From Triticum aestivum (lineage: Eukaryota; Streptophyta; Magnoliopsida; Poales; Poaceae): a DNA stretch of 64,000 nucleotides. Where the stretch lies: NCBI RefSeq assembly GCF_018294505.1, contig NC_057803.1, forward strand, positions 687,302,678 through 687,366,677. The letters run 5' to 3'. The position numbers and the translations under genes were made by a program. This document shows positions 54,899 to 64,000 of the stretch, piece after piece (the first letter of the stretch is position 1; every line of letters starts with the position of its first letter). The notes below the pieces were generated by a model. The model had not been told where the DNA came from, ran no database searches, and was given only the letters and a program-made list of their open reading frames with translations.

Positions 54899-56640
54899 GA
54901 CGCAATGTATAGGAGTATAAGGGACCAAGAGCACTTATTGGAGCGAAATAACTAGTTGATGGGTATCCGTTGCAAAGGTCGTCTCATCTTCTCACACGCT
55001 GACAAGCGGTGTACTGCACGTGCGTCACTTGTCGCAACCTGATTGTTTTCACTTTTTTCAAAGATTTGTTTATTTAAAATATTTTATCTCTAGAAATGTG
55101 CATCCAAATTCCAAACCATTTTCATCGTTGGATTTCTCGCGTCGAAATCTTTAAAAATAGATCTTATATTAATAGGTTTGATGAATTTTTTTCATGAAAA
55201 CACGAGAAACCGTAAAGCCTAGGAAAGTAAGAAAATTGATTAAAAAACTGAAGAAAAATTAATAAAGAAAAAATTATATTAAAAACCGGAGCCTGAAAGC
55301 ACGGTTGCGGTTTTTCAATTTTTTTCCCTTTACAAGAAGCACATTTTTTTGTGCCTACCGTGAAAGCAAATCTATGCTTTCAGGAGGAGCAATACCGTGC
55401 TTCTCATGGAAGCACGTTTTTTGAGAAGCATGGTTGTACTTCGCGTAGAAGCAAATTGAGAAATACAGCTGAGCTTCGCAATTTTTTTTTGCTCCGAGAA
55501 CCATGCAAAAACCAAAAATCAAAACATAAACCATCTAAAATCTATAAACACGTATAAGAAATAAAAACCAAAATCTAGTTAGAGCACCCAGAGGATGCAC
55601 TATTTGACGCACTAGCCTTCCAAAAAACAGACCCTTGCTGGAACCCCGTAAGGGTCTTCTTCATATAGTAGCTTCCCTATTGGAGGACTGTTGCCCCAAA
55701 CGATTTGAGCTTGGCACAGGCGCTACCCGACGCGCACTATAGCAAAATCATCGAAATCACTAACTAAGAAGTACTCTTTGCAAATATCACTCTCATCTTC
55801 CCAGGTTGCGATAAGTGACGCACTTCATGCGTGTCACTCTCGCAACATGGGAGTTTTCCTTTTTTTTCGTAGATTCGTTTATTCGAAACATTTTTCTCTT
55901 AAACCATGTGTCCAGATCTGAAACCGTTTCATCATTGGATTCCTCAAGTCGGAACCTTCAAAACTAGATCATGTGTTGATAGGTTTCGAGAAACCTTTTT
56001 TCATGAAAAAAATTGGACAAAAACCCAAATCGGGAGCATGTTTTCACTTTCACGGATTGTGCCTCTGGCGGAAACAAATTCGTGCCTCCACGAGAAGTAA
56101 ATTCATGCCTCACGCCGGAGGAAAAAATGCGCTTTTTCCTTTTCCGAGAGGCACGACTATGCCTCCTGTGAAAGCAAGTATGTGACTCCACAAGAAGTAA
56201 ATTCATGCCTCTCGCAAGGAAAAGAAAAAACAAAACATATTTTTTTTCCTTTCCGAGTGTGCCTCTCACGGAAACAAATCTATTCCTCCACGAGAACTAA
56301 ATCCATCCCTCTCATGGAAGAAAAAAAAAGAAAATTTGTTTTTCTTTTCTTTTCTGAGATGGCACGACTATGCCTCTCACGGAATCGAATATGTGCCTCC
56401 ACGAGAAGTAAATTTGTGCCTCTCATAGAAAGACAAAAGGAGAACACATTTTTCTTTCTTTCTGAGAGGCATGGCTGTGCCTCTCACGGAAGCAAATCCT
56501 TGCCTCCACGAAAGCTAAATTCGTGCTTTTTGCGGAAGGAAGAAAACGTGTTTAGGCTCGATTGTGCCTCTCGCCGTAGCAAATCCGTGCCTTTCACCGA
56601 AGGGAAAAAACACGTTCCTTCACGTAAATTTATTTTTTGA
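54899..56640. repeat. Degenerate repeat family, unit 3 plus GTGCCTC tandem region
   Basis: 54899-55190 and 55735-56000 repeat the order seen at 52640-53060. 56040-56640 is an imperfect tandem region built on GTGCCTCTCACGGAAGCAAA, CCACGAGAAGTAAATTC and TTCCTTTTCCGAGAGGCACG words, period about 100 bp. Open frames there (56182-56640) are repeat-driven. 55560-55735 has no recognisable content. Confidence 0.7.
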
Positions 56641-58369
56641 ATTTTTTTGGTCCAAAACCAAAAAACTGGCGGAAAATCAAAAAGCCATAAAAACTAAAAA
56701 AACACGTCCAAAAGCCGAAAACGTTTACACACACAAAAAAAATTCAGAGGTAGCACCAAGAGCGTGACACATGGCGGTAGTTGAGAGTGCGCCAAATGAC
56801 GCGCTCCTAGCCCACCCAAAGTGACTCTTGCGGGAGCTCCCAAAGGAGCACCCGCTAAATAGTTGCTCCTCAAAATCATGCACAATAGTAAACCTGCAAA
56901 CAATAGCAAATCCGTGTACTACAACATGTCGGTTACTTTATCATACTTTTTCATTTGGTTTTTATTTAGTTTTAAGAAAAAAAGAAAAATTGAATGAATA
57001 TTTAAAAAATATGACAATTTTGGAATTACAAACATTTTCTAAATACATTTTTTTATTTTAGGACCATTTTCCAAAAAAAACATGAAGAATTTTTGAAAAT
57101 ACAAATAGTTTTCTAATTGTTCATAGATAGTGAACAATTTTTGAAATATGAGGCTTTTCCGAAATCACCTATATATTTTAAAAGGGCAAACATCTTCCAA
57201 ACCACGAACATTTTTTTCTGAAAATATGAATAATTTGTGAAGAATATGAACAATTTCATAACACATGAACTTATTTCAAAATTATGTAAAGTTTATTGGA
57301 AAACATGAACATTTTTATTAAATCAAATATCTTTTAAAACATGTGATTTGTTTTGAAAATGAGAACAGTTTTCAAATTTGTGAATAATTTTTCATAAAGA
57401 TTGGCAATTTTAATTTTGGAAACATTATTTTAAAAGAAAATTTGAATAAACTAAAAGAGAAAAAGGCAAGAAAGATGTACAAATAACAAGGGAAGAAGTA
57501 AATAATTACTAATGGTAAATAGTATAGAAAAAGCGAAAAATAAGCCAGTCCAAAATATCCTGGCAGGTTTCTAAAACCAGCAAAATCAGAAAATTGAACC
57601 TTCTCAAAACAGGAGCTCCTTTTTTTGTGTAAAAACAGGAGCTCCTTACGGCCTTACCGGCAGAATATTTCGGGGGAATAGCTTATTTACGAACATTTAC
57701 GCTCGTAAAACTAGTCCAAATTATGAACCTTTTACACTCGTAAGGAGAATGGGCGCCTACGCGGCATCCCTTATGGGTTGGGCCAACAAAAGGTGTTAAC
57801 TTCAGTTCGCTCGTTAGTTCGCTGGGTTGTGGGTTAACCAGTCACGGTGGTCCGCTGACTTTTCAAAAGAGGGAATTCAAAAAGGTTCATTGATTTTGAA
57901 AAGGGCTTTCAATAAACTTCGTGAATTTTGAGAAGAAGTCTTTGTTTTTTTTAATTATCAATATGTTTGAAAAACTCATTGATATTGAAAAAATTCATCA
58001 AATTTTCAAAAATGTTCACGAATATGAATTTCATAATTGGAAAAAGTTGTATCAATGTTGAATAAAAAGGTTCATCGATTTTGAAAAAAATACCAATTTG
58101 AAAAAGGTTCACAAAAACTACAAAAAGTTCGTAGAGTTTTAAAAAAATCATTGAAGTTATAAAAAATAAAAAAGGCGAGAAATAAGGAAATAAAAAAGAG
58201 AAAACATAGAAAACCCAGGTGGAAATGCATAAAAACAGATAGAAAAGAAATAAATGGGCCAGCCAGCTATTGGATCTAGTGTAAGGGGGGTGCGCCCTGT
58301 ACCAAATGTCCTTTAAGCGGCGCCTTAAGCGCTTTATAGGAAATGCCTCTCAAATCCTGTAAACCCATA
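56641..58369. other. AT-rich repetitive DNA
   Basis: Dominated by GAACATTTTTGAAA-like words in both orientations (56990-57430 and 57890-58150), a simple decayed repeat common in Triticeae. No gene seen. 58290-58350 has a GCGCCTTAAGCGC palindrome-like motif. Confidence 0.55.
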
Positions 58370-58785
58370 CAACATGTTTGGTTGGGGGTAATTATAGTCA
58401 GGGAATGGGAATTGGAGGGATACGAGACTTCAAATCTAATGTTTGGCTAAAGGGATGGGGAATTTATAAAGGAATATGCATGGGACTTGAGACTCCAAGT
58501 TTCACCGTTTTATTAACAGGGAGGGGGTGGGAGTTGGGAGCGAATTGTTTTAATGAGTCAATTTTAGCCCTCCATCATAATTTATGTTCACTTCCTTGGT
58601 CTAGTCCCTCGACAATTCCCGTGAACCAAACAAGGGAATACTAATTGTCCTCAAATTCTCACACATAATTCCTATCATGAGCCAAACAGGGATTGGGGAT
58701 AAAACGACTCATCCCATGTCTAATTCTAATACAACTCCCTACATTAAACTCCCATTCCCCTTCCCAAATATTGCCAAACACGTTG
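58370..58785. mobile_element. MITE-like element with CAACATGTTTGG ends
   Basis: The left end CAACATGTTTGGTTGG and the inverse of the right end CAACGTGTTTGGCAA are imperfect inverted repeats. The interior has GAATGGGAATTGGAGGG and its partial inverse CTCCCATTCCCCTTCC. The TSD is unclear (flanks CCATA and ATATC). The superfamily is unresolved. The frame 58378-58644 is probably not a gene. Confidence 0.6.
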
Positions 58786-59725
58786 ATATCTTTGTAGGCT
58801 ACCTATTTGGGTTGGCCCAGTAATTTGCCCTAGCTAGCAAGCTGGAGCTCACGCCACGTCGCTATGGGTCGGCCCAGCAATGGTAGGCTCGCTCGAGAGA
58901 TTAACCAGTTTACGCTTTATAAAGTTACCCATTTATGTCCCCTCCTCAGCATGAGAGACGCCGGGGATTGTTATTTTAGACTTTTTTTTTTGGAATTGTC
59001 TCCTTGTTTGTTATTTTGGTTTTTCCAGTCTGTTTTTCATGTGGTTGAGTTCTTTTAGAAAAAATATGATGTGACCATTTTTTCAAACAATGAGAACATT
59101 ATTTGAAAAATCACGAACATAGTTTTGAAAACAATGAGAACATTATTTGAAAAATCACGAACATATTTTTGAAATTATTTGAGCTTTTTTAGTACATTTT
59201 TTGAATATTTAAAGATTTCCTATAAAATTTGTGTAGATTTTTTATAAATAGTGCATGCATTTCTTTATTTAGTCTCAGGCATTTTTTACAGTTTAAAAAA
59301 CCAAAAAAATTGTAAGAACAATTGGTTATTCTTGAAAATTATAAATGAAGGAAACATTTTTTATATTCAAAAGATGTTTGAAAATTGTAATCTTTGTCAC
59401 ATTTCTGCTTCTTGTGAAGATTTTGGGAAAAACGAAAAAATACCAGATAAGAGAACAAACCAGAAAGGAAACTGGACCAGTACCTTCCAGAAGATTCTCA
59501 AAACTGGTAAACTCAGAAAAAGAACCTTCCATGTTCCCACAACGGAGATAGATGGAGGTAGAACACCTAGAATAGCTAAATGGGTCAGCACTATTGAATC
59601 CCTCGCTAGCTAACTTTGTGAGGCAAATTGACAATTTGCCGCGCGAAGTAGTATACAATAATTGCCCATGTATAGACGTACCCTCCCGCGAACACAACTA
59701 GGAAGTTGTATTTGCATGCAGGCCA
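58786..59725. other. Intergenic DNA
   Basis: 58805-58960 is GC-neutral with no gene. 59060-59170 has a near-perfect 54 bp direct repeat (ACAATGAGAACATTATTTG twice). 59251-59613 is an A/T-rich open frame with ordinary composition (KTKKYQIREQ..., no family). Confidence 0.5.
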
Positions 59726-59738
59726 AGATTTACAAAGG

Positions 59739-61249
59739 CACTCACTACTTTCTAAGCAATCTCCCGATACTTTTTCCCCCTCCCTCCCGAGTCGCTCGCG
59801 CAGGCGGCTCTGGAGGCGAAAACCCTACCCCCCCCCCCCCCCCCCCGAGCCCCCCTCCTCTGCTCCCCTGGCCGCTGCCGCCGGCGCGGGCGGCGGTGGC
59901 GGCGCCCGGCCGTCGAAGGCGGTGGGCGAGTTCGGCGCGCTCCGGCGGGCCTCCCTCGCGCGGGGGAGAGGCTTCAAGTGGGCTGTGCGGTGGTCTTCTC
60001 CGGTGAGGCGGCGCGCGTCTAGGTGCGTACGAAGTGGTGGAGCATGGTCGCGGGTTCGATGAGGAGGTGCTGGTGCACGACGACCTGCTGGGAGCCGCTG
60101 GATGGTGGTCGGAGGGGAGGCGCACCTAGGCCAGGGAGGCGGCGGATCTAGGCCAGGAGTGGTCGTACGAGCGGCGGCCGGGATCTGCCGCGGCGGCCGG
60201 TTGGTGTGTTTTGCCCCTGCTGGCCCCGGCGAGGATCTGCAGGTGGGTGGTGGAGGCGCAGGCTGAATCCGGGGAGCTTGTGCCCGGGTCAGCGGCCTGC
60301 TGCGGGGAGCAGGCGCGCGCGAGGTGGCTCCCCCGTCATGGCTCCCTGGGCTCTGTCCGCTGCAAGGCTGTCCGCTAGAGGTGGTGTGGCAGCTGCTTGC
60401 GACAGCGGAAGATCCTCGCTGTGCTGGTTGTGGTAGGAGATATGGAGTTGTTGTCACCGGCCGTGCGGGAGGTGGAAGCTGGACTGCGTGTCCTCGACGT
60501 GCAGGGTGTTGGTGCTCAGTGCACTTTGATCACAATGGCGAGGTGCTGCGGCGGCGGCGGTTTGATCCAGCACTGACAACAGCCTCAATTCTTCGCAAGG
60601 GGTGGGAGGTGGCCGACTTTACGGATGAAAATCATGCCCGTCTTCGGTCGGTGTTGGCGGCGACGATGGTTGTGGGCGTCGTTCCCCTCCTTGGAGGCGT
60701 CGCTTAGGTGTGTCACCATCTCCCCGTCTTGGTTGTTTGCGGTCTCCGGGTGAAAGCCTAGGTCTTGGACCAGAGATGGCGGCGTCCTAGTGCCGTATCT
60801 CTGTTGGGAGCATCGTGGAGGGAGACATGACTTGTTTGGTGCTGCGGTCTTCCGGTGCGTGTCGCTAGTCCGAGTAGAGGTTCTTGGGCGCAATATACGT
60901 CAATGTCGGTGACTCCAAGATGGTGGCTTTCGCGGGGCCAACCAAGTTCCTCCACCCACTTGTCATCTCCTTTCGGCAATCAAGAGTGGTTGGTGCGTCG
61001 GCAAGGAAGGTCCGGTTAAAGTTGCTACTCTTCGTGGTGATCGGTGTAGGTCGAGACGCGGCCTTGATGCTCTTCGGGACAAGTTCCTTTGTGTTGTGTT
61101 TGTAATGTGTGCGAAGGCTTCTCTTTGGATTAGCTCGGGTATGGTGTTGGTACTATACTTGTTGTTCGCAACGAGTTATAGTCTCTTGTAATTGTCTTCT
61201 GTCTTCTATAAAAATATGATACGTTTTTGACGTATTCTCAAAGAAAAAA
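59739..61249 (+). mobile_element. Non-LTR retroposon, 1.5 kb, 13 bp TSD, 19-C homopolymer
   Basis: Flanked by AGATTTACAAAGG at 59726-59738 and 61250-61262, with an A-rich tail (CTCAAAGAAAAAAA) before the second copy. The 3' end ATAAAAATATGATACG...CGTATTCTC is the fold-back tail seen in plant LINE-like retroposons. The 5' half is very GC-rich with a run of 19 C at 59828-59846. No reverse transcriptase is visible. Frames 59662-60062 and 60324-60707 are GC artefacts. Probably a non-autonomous retroposon or a retroposed transcript. Confidence 0.85.
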
Positions 61250-61262
61250 AGATTTACAAAGG

Positions 61263-61811
61263 TTCAGGCATTTGCCTGCCAGACTTGTGGCAGAAAGGTT
61301 CTTGTATATACGCTCCAAAGCTACTACCAAACCACGACAAAAAACAAAAACCCTAGTAGTGGCCCTATCGTGCTCAGCGTTTCGCCGATAGTGGTGGTGC
61401 CTACGGGTGTCACGTTCACTCCTAGGGGTATCGTCGTGGTGCTTGTCTTGCACCTCTCCTGCATTATGAGTGAAAACCCTAGTCCGATGTGTTGGACTCG
61501 ATGGCGGCTGCGACGCGTAGGGGTCCTTTGACGGTGTTCATTTGTATAGTCTTGTCTTTTTTATCAGCTGGTAAGAGTATTTCATCAACAATTTATACCG
61601 TTCAACCGTGTGACTTTTTTATTTATAAAACGAGGTGAGCCTATTTCCACGTTAATAGCGGGCTCGCAGGGCAAGTGGAGCTGGCGACGCTTTCTCCAGA
61701 GCTTTGCTAGACGTACAGAGTTTTACAGGAGGTTTACAGGTTGCTTAATAGTGATTGGCCGAGGATTGATTAAGATGCACGGGCCCACCGGTGAAAATCA
61801 GGGGGGGCCAA
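61263..61811. other. Intergenic DNA 3' of the BAHD gene
   Basis: Contains the likely 3' UTR of the minus-strand BAHD gene. No clear poly(A) signal context could be chosen. No other gene seen. Confidence 0.5.
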
Positions 61812-63272
61812 TTAGAAGAGCGAATGGTCCTTAACCTGTAAAAACCTGTAGAATGAGCCTGTACGTGTAGCATTTTTGTTCTCCATATGCGGCTCTAGCT
61901 CGGTGGTGAGGGCCAAAACCTCTTTCCGATACCTTTCCATGCAGTCTGCTGGGAGGTAGATGCCAACGAACGTCTCGTCCTCGCCCTCTTCGTTCTTGCC
62001 TCGGATGAAGAAGGTGGCGCCGCGGTGGGCGTCCATGGTGACGCCTGAATAGACGGGCTTTCCCCACCCGAACTCGGCCTCGTCGAACCCCGCATGGCTG
62101 AGGTCCGACACGCCGAACGTGCGCTTCCTCGCGATCACAGGACGGCCCTCCAGCACCATCATGTCCGCCACCGACCGCATGTACTCGTACGTCACCCTCG
62201 CCTTGGCCGCCGTGATGAGCCCCACCGCGTAGCCGAGGTCGCGATCGCACAGCTCCCCGGCAGCGCAGCGCGCCACAGTGAAGGCGAACGCGTTGCCATA
62301 GTATCCGGCGGGGATCTCGCGGCCGAACACGTCCATGCGCCGGCCGCGCGCGTTCACCGCCATCATCAGCCGCACCTCGTCCCCGGGCGCGTAGCCGAGC
62401 GCCGCAGTGCGGCTCCGCCACACGCAGGCGGCCACCAGGTCGAACCGAGACGCCGATGCCGCTCCCGGCGCGACCCGGCTGCGCAGCGCGGCGATGGCCC
62501 CGGGCCCGAAGGAGAACCGGACGCGCGCCATGTCGCGCGGTGGCGTGGATGCGATCCGGTCGCCGTCGCACCCGTCTGCAGGCTCCCGGTACTCGTCGTG
62601 GGGGAAGCTAGGGAGCGGCTGCTGCCGCGCGTTAAAAATCTCCCTGGCCCAAACGGGCGGCACGGACGGCGCCCTGGCGCCGCGGGCGAGCTCGCCGACG
62701 GCCTTCCAGAACTGCGCCAAGCCGGCGGCGTCGCTGATGCAGTGGGCGCTCTGGTGGCACACGGTGAAGCCTCCGCACTTGAGCCGTGTCACCTGGACGT
62801 ACAGCAGGGGCTGGTTGATGGTTGCGGCCAGCACTAGCGGCACGCCGTGAGGGGGCGCCCTGTAGACGCGGTCGTCGTAGATGAACTCCTCGGAGCGCGG
62901 GAACGGCGGGTACCGCACGTCGCCGAGATCATCGATGGCGATGTCCGCGTCCGCCTCCAAGAACATGACGCCCTGCCCAGCGCAGTCCACAACCAGCCTC
63001 CGGCCGGCCTCCTCGCGCAGCCGACCGGCCAGCGGGTAGTAGTGCACCAGCGCCTCCGCCAGCGCAGCGCGCATGGCCACCGCTGGGTCGACGAGTCCCT
63101 TGGATGGGTCACCTCGGTACAGGTGGATCACGGTGCTGTAGAACCACATGACTGGCTGGTTGTCGATGTCCGACAACGCCACGCTCTCCCGTGGCGTCGC
63201 CCGCGCCGGCGCCACCAACGATGGCGTGCCCCGCCGCACCTTCAACTCATCTAGCACCACCCTAGCAGCCAT
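61812..63272 (-). CDS. BAHD acyltransferase
   Basis: Single exon, 486 residues, complete. BAHD enzymes transfer an acyl group from acyl-CoA to an alcohol or amine in the cytosol. The catalytic HxxxD is H177-CIS-D181 in the context CHQSAHCISDAAGLAQFW. The second family motif DFGWG is EFGWG at 400-404 (Glu for Asp). Other family blocks are QPVMWFYSTVIHLYR (39-53), HYYPLAGRLRE (77-87), YYGNAFAF (324-331) and FFIRGKNEEGEDETFVGIYL (421-440). The layout is closest to the benzyl alcohol/anthraniloyl-type clade (clade V), but the substrate cannot be predicted. The family is usually 430-460 residues; the extra length is a tail after about residue 460 of unlike composition. A weak TATA-like ACAAATAGA lies on the minus strand near 63347-63355. 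There are no stops or shifts, so it is probably functional. Confidence 0.95.
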   Translation of the reverse strand: MAARVVLDELKVRRGTPSLVAPARATPRESVALSDIDNQPVMWFYSTVIHLYRGDPSKGLVDPAVAMRAALAEALVHYYPLAGRLREEAGRRLVVDCAGQGVMFLEADADIAIDDLGDVRYPPFPRSEEFIYDDRVYRAPPHGVPLVLAATINQPLLYVQVTRLKCGGFTVCHQSAHCISDAAGLAQFWKAVGELARGARAPSVPPVWAREIFNARQQPLPSFPHDEYREPADGCDGDRIASTPPRDMARVRFSFGPGAIAALRSRVAPGAASASRFDLVAACVWRSRTAALGYAPGDEVRLMMAVNARGRRMDVFGREIPAGYYGNAFAFTVARCAAGELCDRDLGYAVGLITAAKARVTYEYMRSVADMMVLEGRPVIARKRTFGVSDLSHAGFDEAEFGWGKPVYSGVTMDAHRGATFFIRGKNEEGEDETFVGIYLPADCMERYRKEVLALTTELEPHMENKNATRTGSFYRFLQVKDHSLF

Positions 63273-63410
63273 TCTAGCAATGCAGGGTTATCGATCGTCC
63301 GTGCTCGGCTGGTGCATGCCCTGCTGATACCCATCGGTGTAGCTAGCTCTATTTGTACAGCAGCAGCAACATCAGCTCCCTCCAAATTATCTCGTTTGTT
63401 TGCTTTATGT

Positions 63411-63682
63411 TATATACCTGGCCATCTGTCGGTCCGGTCCTACCTTAAGCCCGGCGTAGAAAACCTAGGCCCGAGCCCGGCCCAACCATCAGACCTAAAA
63501 ATCAGGCTCAAGCCCGACCCATCATGCAAAAAGCCCGCCAGGCCTCAGGCCGGGCCTCTTCCTTAATCTGCAAATACAACGGGCCCAGGCTCGGCCTGCT
63601 CATCGGGCTCAAAATCTAGGCCTGAGCCCGGCCCATGGGCAAGGTCGGGCCGGCCGGGCTGGGCTGCCCATGGCCAGGTATA
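63411..63682. mobile_element. hAT-type MITE, 272 bp, 8 bp TSD CTTTATGT
   Basis: CTTTATGT lies at 63403-63410 and 63683-63690. Ends TATACCTGGCCAT and ATGGCCAGGTATA are inverted repeats (with two extra bases, TA, at the left). The interior consists of GGCCCGAGCCCGGCC-type words in both orientations. An 8 bp duplication is the mark of hAT transposition. It lies about 130 bp upstream of the BAHD start codon, within its promoter region. Confidence 0.9.
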
Positions 63683-63690
63683 CTTTATGT

Positions 63691-64000
63691 CCGTCGAATT
63701 TTTCCTTTCTACCATTTCCCCGTTGATGATACTCGGCTTAATTGCCTTTTTTATGGACTACTCGGCTTAATTGATTAAGTAGCGAGTAATGCTACACTTA
63801 CATAACTAAAGTTACATAGTTTACGTAAACAACAACGTGGCTAAATTGGATTTGGAGAAGGGTGAAAGGGGGCCCCACCCACCTGGAGATAATTGTTTAG
63901 CTAGTTTACCTAATATTGTTCGTACCTTCATGTAGATGTAGTATTATTGTTAAGTAGAACTCCTTTAATTTCATAATGTAGTGCGTCCGCTCTTTCCAAG
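63691..64000. other. Intergenic DNA at window end
   Basis: A short direct repeat (ACTCGGCTTAATTG at about 63732 and 63762) and an AGTAATGCTACACTTACATA stretch are the only features. No gene seen. Confidence 0.5.

Noticed and set aside
54468..54912. ORFs at the right end of the TIR element (145 and 90 codons)
   Set aside because: They overlap the terminal repeat and its GC-rich flank on opposite strands. Compositional only.
58378..58644. 88-codon ORF as a gene
   Set aside because: It lies inside the MITE-like element and runs through its inverted-repeat words. No family features.
59662..60707. Plus-strand ORFs in the GC-rich retroposon as a possible gene
   Set aside because: Low-complexity Pro/Arg/Gly content, a homopolymer run, no motifs, and flanking TSD with an A-tail.
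61831..62837. Long Arg-rich ORFs on both strands over the BAHD gene (61831-62571 minus, 62094-62837 plus)
   Set aside because: Shadow frames of a GC-rich gene. Only the 486-residue frame has family motifs.

Overview
This is a plant nuclear window, almost certainly from a Triticeae grass (wheat, Aegilops or a close relative). The reasons are an Angela/WIS/BARE-type Copia LTR starting TGTTGGAAATATGCCC, wheat-type Gypsy, CACTA and Stowaway sequences, several levels of nested insertion, and monocot-style GC-rich single-exon genes. Species and chromosome cannot be fixed from sequence alone. I see no CRISPR arrays, tRNAs or rRNAs.

Positions 1-38598 are a stack of nested transposons. The outer host is a minus-strand Angela/WIS-like Copia element (19875-36328, its 3' part lying left of the window). 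Three elements interrupt it. (i) A Ty3/Gypsy element occupies 1-19874; its 5' end is outside. It carries gag-pol, a 14 x 73 bp hairpin-forming tandem array, a 6 x 82 bp GC-rich array, and a seven-exon gene on the ANTISENSE strand (12823 to 7754) with a PF04195-type domain and coiled coils. (ii) A full-length plus-strand Angela-like Copia element lies at 20650-29325. (iii) An internally deleted Athila-like Gypsy element lies at 29771-31591 with TSD GGTGG. Inside element (i), a Copia solo LTR (9166-10497, TSD GGTGC) sits in the largest intron of the antisense gene. A 3.9 kb stretch (9783-13694) is repeated at 15747-19657, and the repeats bracket a 2.05 kb Copia pol fragment. The right end of a CACTA transposon (36329-38598) follows.

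Positions 38600-51000 are lower-copy DNA dominated by a tandem segmental duplication (about 40140-44575 and 47185-50960). Each copy carries one single-exon gene on the minus strand for a small one-finger C2H2 (QALGGH) protein with EAR repression motifs (42707-43252 and 49871-50407). After duplication the copies took different insertions: a 5'-truncated LINE and a Stowaway MITE in the first, and a 0.96 kb non-LTR retroposon in the second.

Positions 51000-64000 are a patchwork. It holds a Harbinger-type MITE (51770-52067), a 1.8 kb TIR element carrying a captured ORF (53064-54895), degenerate repeats, a MITE (58370-58785), a 1.5 kb retroposon with 13 bp TSD (59739-61249), an intact BAHD acyltransferase gene (61812-63272, minus) and a hAT-type MITE with 8 bp TSD (63411-63682).

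The plausible expressed host genes are the two C2H2-EAR genes and the BAHD gene. Nothing links them in one pathway. All retrotransposon reading frames shown here are broken by nonsense codons or frameshifts.
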